Assembly (NCBI GenBank): GCA_031265345.1 | Contig: JAISCU010000281.1 | Span: 1-6,468, forward strand | DNA from: Bifidobacteriaceae bacterium | GTDB taxonomy: Bacteria > Actinomycetota > Actinomycetes > Actinomycetales > WQXJ01 | Direction of reading: 5' to 3' | Length of the DNA: 6,468 bases | Shown: positions 1 to 6,362 of the stretch, one piece after another | Numbering within the stretch: position 1 is the stretch's first letter | Layout of the letters: every line of letters begins with the position of its first letter | The notes under the pieces: generated by a model | What the model was told of the DNA's origin: nothing | The model's input: only the letters and a program-made list of their open reading frames with translations | The model's database searches: none | Program-made: the position numbers and the translations under genes

Positions 1-417
1 TTATGCCTTATACCCCACCACCAACATCCGCAGTGCGGCTGCGGCTTGTTGTGGGACGACGCCGTTGCCCAGGGCGTGCCATTGTTGAGCGCGGGTGAGT
101 CGGAGGGCGGGGTCGGTGACCCATCCTTCGGGCAGGCCCATCAGCCATTCCACGAACATCGCCGACGCCTGCTCACGTCCGGTGCCGCTGGTCGCGGTCG
201 GCGGCGGGGCGGGCCGACTCAGGACTTGTTCCCAGCGGGTGATCGCCGGGGCGTACTCGTGCCACAGGTCTGGATCTGTCGGTTGATTCTGGTGGCGGGT
301 GGCGAGGTCGTTCAACTGGTGGGTGAGTGCGACTTGGCCTCGTCTGGCTTTGACTTTCTCCATTTTCTCGGAGCCTCTGGTGGAGTCAGAGGCCATTGGG
401 GTCCTGAACAGCGGTCC
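1..417 (-). pseudogene. Cytosine-C5 methyltransferase, C-terminal part, out of frame with the N-terminal part
   Basis: This segment completes the cytosine methyltransferase but is in a different frame from the part holding motifs I-VIII. Homology-like sequence begins about position 414 with PLFRTPMASD, a style common in phage and actinobacterial cytosine methyltransferases just after motif VIII. A variable stretch follows, which is the likely target recognition region. Then come a motif IX-like MGLPEGWVT and motif X (ALGNGVVPQQ), which packs beside motif I in the fold. The stop codon is TAA at 1-3. The open frame reaches back to 624, but the part upstream of about 417 lies over the other frame's motif-bearing sequence and looks non-coding. 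Joining both parts gives about 345 residues, a normal size for this family. It may be a true frameshift mutation, an assembly or sequencing error, or a rare programmed +1 shift. I see no ribosome binding site that would make it an independent gene. Confidence 0.7.
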
Positions 418-1045
418 GAGCGAGGATGAAGATCCTGAACCGGGGGTGGGGAGCGCCGACGGTGGAAGCCGGTAGGCCGACCCATTGTGTGTCATACCGC
501 AGGCGGGCCAGGTCTGCGAGTACGGCTCCCATAGCCCGTTGAGGTCTTCCTGGCAGGTCCGCCACACCCCACAAGCTGGTTCCAAAACCGCGAACGGCAC
601 CCGTTCCGGTCGGTTCACGGCCACCGCCTGGTTCCGGTTGGGCAGGTGTTGGCGCGGCGGGCGCGGATAGCAGTCCGCGAACGTTCTCGGCGACGACCCA
701 GGATGGTCGCAGCACGGATATGGCGGTGGCCATCTCGGCCCACAGTCCGGAGCGGGTGCCCGGCGCGAGGCCCCGGCCCACGCCCGCCTCGCTGAGGTCC
801 TGGCAGGGGAACCCGCCGCACAGCACGTCCACCGGCTCGACTTGGCCCCAGTCCACGGCTGTCACGTCTCCGAGGTTGGGGATGCCGGGCCAGTGGCTCG
901 AATACACTCTCGCGGCGGCGGGGTCGGTCTCGGCGAACCAGATGGTCTCGGCGTCGAACACTTCCTCGACGGCGAGGTCCAGCCCGCCATACCCGCTGAA
1001 CAGGGAGCCGCACGTCAGCCTCCGACCCGGGTTCCCGTTTGTCAC
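386..1045 (-). CDS. DNA cytosine-C5 methyltransferase, N-terminal (catalytic) part; frame broken downstream
   Basis: This is the catalytic half of a DNA (cytosine-5-)-methyltransferase, which moves a methyl group from S-adenosylmethionine to cytosine C5. Counting from the GTG at 1045, motif I (SLFSGYGGL, residues 14-22) binds the cofactor. Motif IV (GGFPCQ, 77-82) carries the nucleophile Cys81. Motif VI is ENV at 120-122, and motif VIII is GAPHPRFR at 197-204. I chose the GTG at 1045 because it overlaps the upstream adenine methyltransferase stop as GTGA, the same arrangement as the junction before it. An ATG at 1093 is in frame but would overlap the neighbour by about 50 bases. The frame runs only 13 residues past motif VIII's RFR before a TGA at 386-388, so the target recognition domain and motifs IX-X are missing from it. 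They are found in another frame, at 1-417. The family call is firm from the motifs. Sequence specificity cannot be told. Confidence 0.85.
   Translation of the reverse strand: MTNGNPGRRLTCGSLFSGYGGLDLAVEEVFDAETIWFAETDPAAARVYSSHWPGIPNLGDVTAVDWGQVEPVDVLCGGFPCQDLSEAGVGRGLAPGTRSGLWAEMATAISVLRPSWVVAENVRGLLSAPAAPTPAQPEPGGGREPTGTGAVRGFGTSLWGVADLPGRPQRAMGAVLADLARLRYDTQWVGLPASTVGAPHPRFRIFILARTAVQDPNGL
403..421 (-). other. Frameshift zone inside the cytosine methyltransferase
   Basis: Reading on the minus strand, the N-terminal frame gives FRIFILAR and then TAVQDPNGL and a stop. The next frame over the same bases gives GPLFRTPMASD, which fits the family. Skipping one base between about 403 and 421 restores a continuous protein such as FILAR-PLFRTP. 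This corresponds to one extra base, or two lost bases, in the DNA. No homopolymer or classical slippery heptamer lies inside this zone. A CCCC run at about 397-400 is just downstream, but a shift there would lose the PLFRTP match. Confidence 0.65.
1042..1045 (-). promoter_or_regulatory. GTGA stop/start overlap between the two methyltransferase genes
   Basis: On the minus strand the adenine methyltransferase ends in TGA at 1044-1042, and the next frame starts with GTG at 1045-1043. Together they form GTGA. The sequence before it lacks a purine-rich ribosome binding site, which fits termination-reinitiation coupling. The overlap is seen directly. Coupling is inferred. Confidence 0.7.
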
Positions 1046-1455
1046 GGGCGCGGCAAGCGGCCATGGCAGGTGCCTCGCCAGACGACCACACACGACGGGA
1101 ACGACGCCGGATGCTTCGCGCCTTGGAACGTGAGCCGACCTTTGATGTACCGGACCTCATCGGCTGTCATGACGTGCTCGTGCCACCAGCGGGTGTCGGT
1201 GCGCGACGGGATCAACAGCACGACCGTCTTCCCTTTGGCGGCCTCAATGTGGGCTTTGGCGATCCATTTCGGCAGGTGTGTCCCGTAGGGCGGGTTGACG
1301 AAGTTGGAGCGGCCCCATTCAACGGCCAGCCCATCGAACTCAGGGTCGGTCGGGCAGGGATCGAAATCGAAGCCGAACTCGTCGTCCAACATCTCGTACA
1401 GGGCTTGCGGAGTTTGCCAGTCCATGCGTAGCGACGAGAACACCACCGGGTTCAC
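1042..1455 (-). CDS. Phage-type DNA N6-adenine methyltransferase (Dam family)
   Basis: This 137-residue protein resembles phage DNA N-6-adenine-methyltransferases (Pfam Dam, PF05869), which transfer methyl from S-adenosylmethionine to adenine N6. Visible marks are the N-terminal NPVVFSS followed by WQTPQALYEMLDDEFGF (13-29). FDPCPTD (31-37) follows in the cofactor-binding region. The catalytic NPPYG is at 54-58, and KTVVLLIPSRTDTRWW (76-91) and KGRLTFQG (105-112) lie in the C-terminal half. The frame stays open to 1617, but I chose the GTG at 1455. It starts just where family similarity begins and overlaps the surface-protein stop as GTGA. An ATG at 1425 would drop the conserved NPVVFSS segment. 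No strong ribosome binding site precedes it, so translation probably depends on coupling. No restriction endonuclease is adjacent, so it appears to be an orphan modification enzyme, common on phages and conjugative elements. The target sequence is unknown. Confidence 0.85.
   Translation of the reverse strand: MNPVVFSSLRMDWQTPQALYEMLDDEFGFDFDPCPTDPEFDGLAVEWGRSNFVNPPYGTHLPKWIAKAHIEAAKGKTVVLLIPSRTDTRWWHEHVMTADEVRYIKGRLTFQGAKHPASFPSCVVVWRGTCHGRLPRP
1452..1455 (-). promoter_or_regulatory. GTGA stop/start overlap between surface-protein and adenine methyltransferase genes
   Basis: The surface-protein TGA at 1454-1452 overlaps the methyltransferase GTG at 1455-1453 as GTGA. This is the same 4-base arrangement as at 1042-1045, which supports both start choices and a single polycistronic message. 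A second GTG directly precedes it (1458-1456) and could also serve as the start. Confidence 0.7.
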
Positions 1456-4400
1456 CACGACGCTCGCCCGTCCGTGATGAGCCGTCGGCGTCTCGCCACC
1501 ATAACCAGTCCAATCCCGCCGGCCAGCAGTGATCCGCCAAGGAGAATCCACAAGCCGACATCGGCGCCGGTTCTGGGCAGGTTGCCGGGTGGGGGTGGCA
1601 CGGGCGGCTGGTGCCACATGGTGCGCTCGTTGACGGCGCCGAAGTGGCCCTCAGCCAGGATCTCACGCTCGGGGCCGTCGCCGGGTGCGAACGCGGTCTC
1701 TTTGATCCAGGTGCAGCCCTCTTTGTCGCTGGTGAATTCCGGTGAGCGCAGCTTCTCGGTGACGCCTTCGGTGATGGCGTGGTCGAGGACGGTCTGGCCG
1801 ATCTTGATCGCGCCTTCCATGCTGTTCGGGTCCGGGGCTTCGCAGCGTAGTTCGTCTCGGGCTGCGCCGGGGTTGATGAACGGTGTGTGCTGGTACCAGA
1901 ACTCGACCTGGGTGCCTTCCGGGTAGGGGCCGGTGAGGCTGGCCTCGTCGGTGATCTTCTGACCGACCTCCGCATGGGCTGGGGCGAGAGTGGTGATCTC
2001 CGGCACCACTGCGGGTGGCGGCGGGGGTTTGAGGATCGCGGTCTCACTGACCACACCGCAAGCACCACGGCGCACGACCCGGCCTTGTTTGTCGGTGACG
2101 GTCTCGACCACATACAGCAGGCCAGCGTCGTTGGGCATGGTAAACTCGCCCGACGCGACCGTGCCTGGGCCGTTGACCGGAACCGGGTCACCGCTGGTGG
2201 CGTACAGGGTGTCTGGGGTGCAGGCCGCACCATCATAAACGAGGCTCTCGGACGTGTCAGCAGTGATCCTCGGCTCGGGATGGTCGGCATCTATGGGTTG
2301 CCAGTAGGCGTCCCAGGTCGCCGTCCACCCGTCCATGTCGATCTGCCTGGCGTCGCCGGGGAACCATGCGTGTAGCAGGTCGGTCAGTGTCGCCCCCGCC
2401 TCGACTTCAACAGCCTCGGTCCGGGCTTGCGCGGTCTCGACAGAGGCCCCTTTGCGTTCGGTGACCAGTTCGGTGATGAACGACGGTGACTCGCGGTCCA
2501 GAGTGATGGTCTCGGACTTCTCCCCGCACACCGACCGGTAGGGTTCGGTCCTGGCGTCGCCGGGCCAAGTCACGACGAACGTGTAGGTCGCATCGCCGCC
2601 CTCGGCCTTGAACCGGGAACCGGACACCTTCTGCGCTGCGGCCCAGGTGTTGACCGCCGGGGTCGCGGTGTTGCTGGCTATCAGCCTGGCGTCCGGGTTC
2701 TCTGCAGTGCAGGATTCCGGGGTGACCTCGCCCTCGATCCGCCACAGCTCGACCGTGATCGTTTTCCCGTCCGGCTCCCACGGCCCGTAGCCGGGCCACT
2801 GGCCGTGCCAGACTGCCCCGTACAGGCCGGTGTCTTCGGGACTGTCGGGCCATCCGGTCTGCCATAGCTCATCGGTGAGGAACACTTCCTCGACGCCGTT
2901 GTTGGTGGCGGTCCAACTGGTCGCGGCGGTGTGGATGACCGGGGTCCGGCGGACCATCGTCGTCTCGACCGGCAGCCACAACGGGGTGCTCGTGCCCTTC
3001 GACAGATAGTCCTTGGTCGTGGTGGGCTGGGTAGCCAGGTCGATGTTCCAGGCGAAACCGTATGCCCCGTACTCGCCATAGCGGATCGTGTGGCACACAG
3101 TCTGGGCGTCAGCTTTTCCGGCGGCGGCAAACGTCAGCGAGAAGTCCGCGACCTTGGGCACATCCACGCTGATTGAGAGGGTCTGCGCGGCCGGGACCGC
3201 CGAACGATACAGGCCGCCGTCCACTTTTACTTCGACGGGCTTTCCAGCACCCCACTGGTCCAGCCACAAGTCTCCCGGCGACGTGTGCTCGACCCACACC
3301 GTGTCACAAACCTCGACCGTGGCCTCGCCGGCCGGCTCCGGGACACTCACGTCAGCTACCTCGGAGTGGATCGTCAACTCCATCTGGGTGACGTGGGTCT
3401 CCAAAGTCTGGCCGAACTTGTCTGCTGGGTCGTTGTCGAACAGGACCGCCACGTCGGGCGTCTGGTCGGCGCGGTCGATCTGCCACACCCAGGTGCCGTA
3501 CTGCGAGGACGGCACTGTGAACCCGGCCGGGGCGGGGACCGTCACCGGGTCACGGCCTGACGTGGGCAAGGTCACCTTCACTGACGTGGTGCCGAGGGCC
3601 GTCGCGTCGGCGGGAGGCGTGTTGGAGATGATAAAGCTGGAGGCCGACCCCGCGTAGTAGGTGCCGGTCACCTTTACTATGGCGGGTTTGCCGTCGGCTT
3701 TGGCTACCCACTGGTCGTCCCCACGTGGCAACGAGACCGTGATCGTGTCATCAGGCGCCACACCCTTGGCCCGATACTGGGCGGGCAGCCTCGACGAGAC
3801 CGCCAACTCCATCGGGGTGAACCCGGACTCCGACACGCTGCCGTATTTGTCGGAAACATCCGCCTCGATCAGCCGGGCGGTCTGTGCGGTCTGGTCGACC
3901 TTGCGTATCTCCCACACCCACACCCAATAGCCCGAACCCTTGACGCCGAACCCAGCCGGGGCGGGCACGGTCACCGGCTCGCGCCCGCTGGTCGGCAATG
4001 CCACATTGACTGTGGCCTCGCCGAGCTTGACGGCACCGGCGGGCACAGTGGGCTGCTCGCTGATCGGCTGGGACGAGCCGTACAAGGTTCCGTGGGCTTT
4101 CACTGTCACGGGCTTGCCGTCCAGGCTGGTCATCCACTGGTCGCGTGGGTCGGGCAGCGACACCGTTAGCGTGTCGTCGGCGGGCTTACCGGCGACCACC
4201 CTGTTGGAGACCACATTAGTCTTGACGGCGAGCCGTATCGGGACGGGGAACGTCTCTGCGGTCTGCCAGTACTTGTCGCACACGCTTTCCTCGTCCAAAG
4301 TCGCGGCGATGTCCTCGTCCTGGTCGTCACGGCTCACACACCAACGGGCCGTGTACCAGCCAGACCCCGCCTGCGGGATCGGCATCCTCGCCAACACACT

Positions 4401-5756
4401 GCCCGAACGGTCGCTATAAGAGTTGTACGCCCCCTCGCCACGCAGCAAAACGGTCGTGTCCGAATCAGGCACAAGCACCGACGTGGCGGGCAGGGTGTCG
4501 GACGTGGGCCGGGGCGCGGTGTCCTTGAACAATTGGCCGTGCGCGGTCACCGCGACCGGCTTGCCATCGTCGTCGGCAGCCCAGCCTTGCAGGTCGGCGT
4601 CCTTGCCGTCGGCTGCCGCTGTCTTCGACTTGCCGGTCTTCAACGTGGCCCACACCACATCGGTCTTGTAACTGACCGGCACCATCTCCCCGGTCGCCTC
4701 CGAGACGAGCATCTGCCCGGTGTCCCGCTCCACCTCCGGGGTACCCGCGAGATCAGAGTGGGGTTGAGGCTGCCACCAGCCGCCACCTTCGGGCGCGTCC
4801 AAGCTCGTGGAAGCCTTCAACTTCACAGTGTTCGCCGAGTACGCCTGCACCATGACCTGCACAGACGACGTGTTCGCCCACTTGTAATACTTGTTCGACC
4901 ATACGCTCACACTCAACTCCGCTTTCACGTCCGTCAAACCGGCAACCGCGCCCTCCAGATCGACCGCCACACCGACAGGCCCGCCAGCGGCAGTGAACGA
5001 GTGCGTGGCCTTGCCGCCGTCGTGGAAGGTCAGCCCCAGCCCGGAGCCGAGAGTGAGCGTGCCCTTCACACCGGAGGCGTAAGCCTTGGACTTCACCTTG
5101 TCGAACGCCGGGACCATGACCGAATCCCACGCCGTCTCCCAATCCGCCTCGGACGGGATCTGCGGATCAGACGGGACAGCAGCCTTCACCCCCGCCCAGG
5201 CCGTCTTCAGATCGGCCACATCGTCAGGCCGCGCGACAGCAGCCCACAGCTTGGAGTCTCCGGGGTTGTAGGCGATGAACGGCTCCCACGGCCCGGCATT
5301 TTGTTCCGCCTCTTTCCACAACGTGTCGCCCAGTGACGGGTCGATATGCGAACCCGTGCCACCCGAGGCGTACTCGCGGACCAGATGCGACACTGCCTCG
5401 GCCTCCTTGTCCGAAACCCCGTCATCGGCGGTCCCGGTGTACTTGCCCAACAGATACGCGATCTTCGCGTGCTTGTCCGGCGTGCCATCCGAATCCACCC
5501 CGCCAGTGACAGTCGATTTGGACGACAGCGACGACGGCCAGTCCTTACCCGGCGTCACACACCACACCCGCTTACCCGAGATCGTCACCCACCCATACCA
5601 AGACATGCCATGCTGCACACCCTGTCCCCGATCCACCGCATGCGCCGGAGTCGCGCCCAGCACCCCCACCACTATCGACAGGAACGCCGTCACCAAGACG
5701 ACCACCGCCCGCGCCAGCCGCCCAAACGTCGGCTTCCCGATCTGTTGTGTAGCCAC
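1452..5756 (-). CDS. Large LPXTG-anchored, multi-domain cell-wall surface protein
   Basis: This is a 1434-residue secreted protein that sortase would link to peptidoglycan. Residues 1-40 form a Sec signal peptide: basic n-region, hydrophobic core at about 17-35, likely cleavage after AHA at 38-40. Residues 41-330 form a distinct head with WCVTPG (65-70) and an acidic, helical stretch at 110-130. Its layout recalls thioester-type head domains, but the usual TQ motif is replaced by SH at 123-124. From about 390 the protein is built of tandem Ig-like modules. The clearest four start near 397, 546, 688 and 837 with DGKPV-VKAHGTLY-like sequence, and more diverged modules follow to about 1380. Proline-rich linkers lie at 1244-1248 and 1384-1390. 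The sorting signal is LPRTG at 1393-1397, a membrane segment at about 1401-1420, RRRR at 1422-1425 and an unusually long nine-residue tail. The start is GTG at 5756, 8 bases after AAGGGG. It is probably an adhesin or mating-contact protein, but its ligand is unknown. Confidence 0.88.
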   Translation of the reverse strand: MATQQIGKPTFGRLARAVVVLVTAFLSIVVGVLGATPAHAVDRGQGVQHGMSWYGWVTISGKRVWCVTPGKDWPSSLSSKSTVTGGVDSDGTPDKHAKIAYLLGKYTGTADDGVSDKEAEAVSHLVREYASGGTGSHIDPSLGDTLWKEAEQNAGPWEPFIAYNPGDSKLWAAVARPDDVADLKTAWAGVKAAVPSDPQIPSEADWETAWDSVMVPAFDKVKSKAYASGVKGTLTLGSGLGLTFHDGGKATHSFTAAGGPVGVAVDLEGAVAGLTDVKAELSVSVWSNKYYKWANTSSVQVMVQAYSANTVKLKASTSLDAPEGGGWWQPQPHSDLAGTPEVERDTGQMLVSEATGEMVPVSYKTDVVWATLKTGKSKTAAADGKDADLQGWAADDDGKPVAVTAHGQLFKDTAPRPTSDTLPATSVLVPDSDTTVLLRGEGAYNSYSDRSGSVLARMPIPQAGSGWYTARWCVSRDDQDEDIAATLDEESVCDKYWQTAETFPVPIRLAVKTNVVSNRVVAGKPADDTLTVSLPDPRDQWMTSLDGKPVTVKAHGTLYGSSQPISEQPTVPAGAVKLGEATVNVALPTSGREPVTVPAPAGFGVKGSGYWVWVWEIRKVDQTAQTARLIEADVSDKYGSVSESGFTPMELAVSSRLPAQYRAKGVAPDDTITVSLPRGDDQWVAKADGKPAIVKVTGTYYAGSASSFIISNTPPADATALGTTSVKVTLPTSGRDPVTVPAPAGFTVPSSQYGTWVWQIDRADQTPDVAVLFDNDPADKFGQTLETHVTQMELTIHSEVADVSVPEPAGEATVEVCDTVWVEHTSPGDLWLDQWGAGKPVEVKVDGGLYRSAVPAAQTLSISVDVPKVADFSLTFAAAGKADAQTVCHTIRYGEYGAYGFAWNIDLATQPTTTKDYLSKGTSTPLWLPVETTMVRRTPVIHTAATSWTATNNGVEEVFLTDELWQTGWPDSPEDTGLYGAVWHGQWPGYGPWEPDGKTITVELWRIEGEVTPESCTAENPDARLIASNTATPAVNTWAAAQKVSGSRFKAEGGDATYTFVVTWPGDARTEPYRSVCGEKSETITLDRESPSFITELVTERKGASVETAQARTEAVEVEAGATLTDLLHAWFPGDARQIDMDGWTATWDAYWQPIDADHPEPRITADTSESLVYDGAACTPDTLYATSGDPVPVNGPGTVASGEFTMPNDAGLLYVVETVTDKQGRVVRRGACGVVSETAILKPPPPPAVVPEITTLAPAHAEVGQKITDEASLTGPYPEGTQVEFWYQHTPFINPGAARDELRCEAPDPNSMEGAIKIGQTVLDHAITEGVTEKLRSPEFTSDKEGCTWIKETAFAPGDGPEREILAEGHFGAVNERTMWHQPPVPPPPGNLPRTGADVGLWILLGGSLLAGGIGLVMVARRRRLITDGRASW
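2847..4589 (-). repeat. Tandem Ig-like protein modules, four clear copies
   Basis: These are repeats within the surface-protein gene, each about 140-150 residues. Approximate spans are 4134-4589, 3708-4133, 3252-3707 and 2847-3251. The shared pattern is DDT-TVSLP-DQW, then DGKPV-V-A-GTLY, then VP-A-LG, then a W-W motif, DQT, and a D-K-G-E stretch. The second and third copies are closest. ALPTSGREPVTVPAPAGF and TLPTSGRDPVTVPAPAGF differ at two positions. The DNA behind them (3948-4001 and 3519-3572) matches at roughly three quarters of positions by hand. The fourth copy is more diverged. Further weaker copies continue to about residue 1380. The boundaries are my estimate. Confidence 0.75.
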
Positions 5757-5866
5757 CTTTTTGGCCCCTTCCCGGCCGGGACTCCCCGGCTATCCGTGTC
5801 ACCAGGCCCGCCCAGACCGGGCACACCCACCACGACACCCAGGTGCGCGGCGGGCACCTGCCAGGT
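5757..5866. promoter_or_regulatory. Divergent intergenic control region
   Basis: These roughly 110 bases separate the minus-strand surface-protein operon from the plus-strand small-protein/helix-turn-helix pair, so both promoters probably lie here or just inside the adjoining genes. I could not identify convincing -35 and -10 boxes for either direction. A 10-base self-complementary CCCGGCCGGG lies at 5771-5780, next to the surface-protein ribosome binding site. It could form structure in that leader. Confidence 0.45.
5765..5770 (-). promoter_or_regulatory. Ribosome binding site of the surface-protein gene
   Basis: On the minus strand AAGGGG lies 8 bases before the GTG start at 5756, within a wider GGGAAGGGG. 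It is the strongest Shine-Dalgarno match on this strand, and it fixes the start, since no nearby ATG gives the same signal peptide. Confidence 0.7.
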
Positions 5867-5867
5867 G
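5840..5867. promoter_or_regulatory. CAGGTG/CACCTG inverted-repeat cluster, possible operator
   Basis: CAGGTGC (5840-5846) and GCACCTG (5854-5860) are perfect 7-base arms around a 7-base spacer. The right arm pairs again with CAGGTG at 5862-5867 across a single base. Three copies of one hexamer in alternating orientation within 28 bases, just before the small plus-strand gene, look like a dimeric repressor site or a local RNA hairpin. The divergent helix-turn-helix protein is a natural candidate to bind it. The symmetry is seen directly. The role is inference. Confidence 0.4.
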
Positions 5868-6001
5868 TGAAGGAACGGCTCCAACGCATCGAACGCGACA
5901 TCGCCAAAGCACTCAACGCCGGCGACCTCGCCAGCGTGCGCCGATTATCCAAACAATGGAGCCGCCTATGGCTCCTAGACCAGGGACTGCGACGTGGCTG
6001 A
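5867..6001 (+). CDS. Small basic helical protein (44 aa), function unknown
   Basis: A short frame from GTG at 5867 to TGA at 5999-6001 encodes 44 residues: VKERLQRIERDIAKALNAGD, then LASVRRLSKQWSRLWLLDQG, then LRRG. I judge it real because it looks like two amphipathic helices rich in Arg, Lys and Leu, with no low-complexity stretch. Its codons end mostly in G or C over the first two thirds, and it overlaps the next gene by 8 bases, suggesting coupling. No good ribosome binding site precedes GTG 5867. An in-frame GTG at 5843 would add eight residues but also lacks one, so a leaderless message is possible. I do not recognise the family. Its size, charge and position beside a helix-turn-helix gene suggest a small accessory or DNA-associated protein, but that is a guess. 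Confidence 0.6.
   Translation: MKERLQRIERDIAKALNAGDLASVRRLSKQWSRLWLLDQGLRRG
5982..5986 (+). promoter_or_regulatory. Ribosome binding site of the helix-turn-helix gene
   Basis: AGGGA lies 7 bases before the GTG at 5994 and inside the end of the preceding small gene. It supports that start and the 8-base overlap. Confidence 0.6.
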
Positions 6002-6362
6002 GATCACCCCAGAACAAGTACACGACCTGCTAACCGGCACCCACGAATTCCTGGCCAGCACCGAAACAGCCACCAAAGCCCGCGACCAACTCGCCCGCCT
6101 GTTCCTCGACGTGGCCCGCCAAGCCAAAGCCGGCCTACGCGACCTCTCCGCAGTCAGCGGCCTACACCACGCAACCATCCGCGCCATGATCCAACGTGCC
6201 ACCGGCCCCGGCCTGCCCGACGGCTGGGACCAACCAGAACTACCCATCCTCGCCGACCTGGACAGGCCATTCATCCCGGAGCCGAAGCGGACGAACCACG
6301 CTCAGTCCATGCCACCTTCACCTGTGAAGCCGATCCGTACTGTGCCAGTCATAGGCATGTAA
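5994..6362 (+). CDS. Putative helix-turn-helix DNA-binding protein
   Basis: This 122-residue protein begins at a GTG with AGGGA 7 bases upstream. Residues 1-45 are predicted helical (ITPEQVHDLLTGTHEFL, then KARDQLARLFLDVARQAKAG). Residues 48-69 (LRDLSAVSGLHHATIRAMIQRA) fit a helix-turn-helix: a first helix, a Gly turn in SGLHH, and a recognition helix ATIRAMIQ. This layout is typical of small actinobacterial and phage-like regulators. The WDQPELP region (78-84) follows, then a proline-rich tail from about 92. The tail's codons end in A or T much more often than those before it, so the native C-terminus may have been replaced. The gene is divergent from the surface-protein operon and overlaps the 44-residue gene, so a regulatory role is plausible. 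No target is shown. The gene call is fairly secure and the DNA-binding role moderate. Confidence 0.65.
   Translation: MAEITPEQVHDLLTGTHEFLASTETATKARDQLARLFLDVARQAKAGLRDLSAVSGLHHATIRAMIQRATGPGLPDGWDQPELPILADLDRPFIPEPKRTNHAQSMPPSPVKPIRTVPVIGM

Noticed and set aside
615..1160. Minus-strand 181-codon frame over the cytosine methyltransferase
   Set aside because: Arg-rich shadow of the methyltransferase motif frame, with no recognisable motif.
1340..2290. Minus-strand 316-codon frame in the end of the surface-protein gene
   Set aside because: It is rich in Arg, Ser and Pro and lies in a shifted frame under the Ig-like modules and the sorting signal, which are convincing in the main frame.
3519..4001. 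Repeats as a CRISPR-like or non-coding array
   Set aside because: The spacing is about 430 bases, and the similarity follows protein codons in one continuous frame, so these are protein module repeats.
4533..5336. Long plus-strand open frame (267 codons) antisense to the surface-protein gene
   Set aside because: Its protein is Arg/His/Gly/Pro-rich with no motif, as expected from the complement of a high-G+C gene. The minus-strand protein has clear secretion and anchoring signals and runs through it.
5275..6033. Plus-strand 252-codon open frame spanning the intergenic region
   Set aside because: It is antisense to the surface-protein signal peptide, crosses the control region and has low-complexity Pro/Arg/Thr content. 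It overlaps the better-supported 44-residue gene in another frame.
6316..6329. CTTCACCTGTGAAG as a hairpin terminator
   Set aside because: A two-base loop is too tight for a hairpin, it lies inside the coding frame and no T-run follows.
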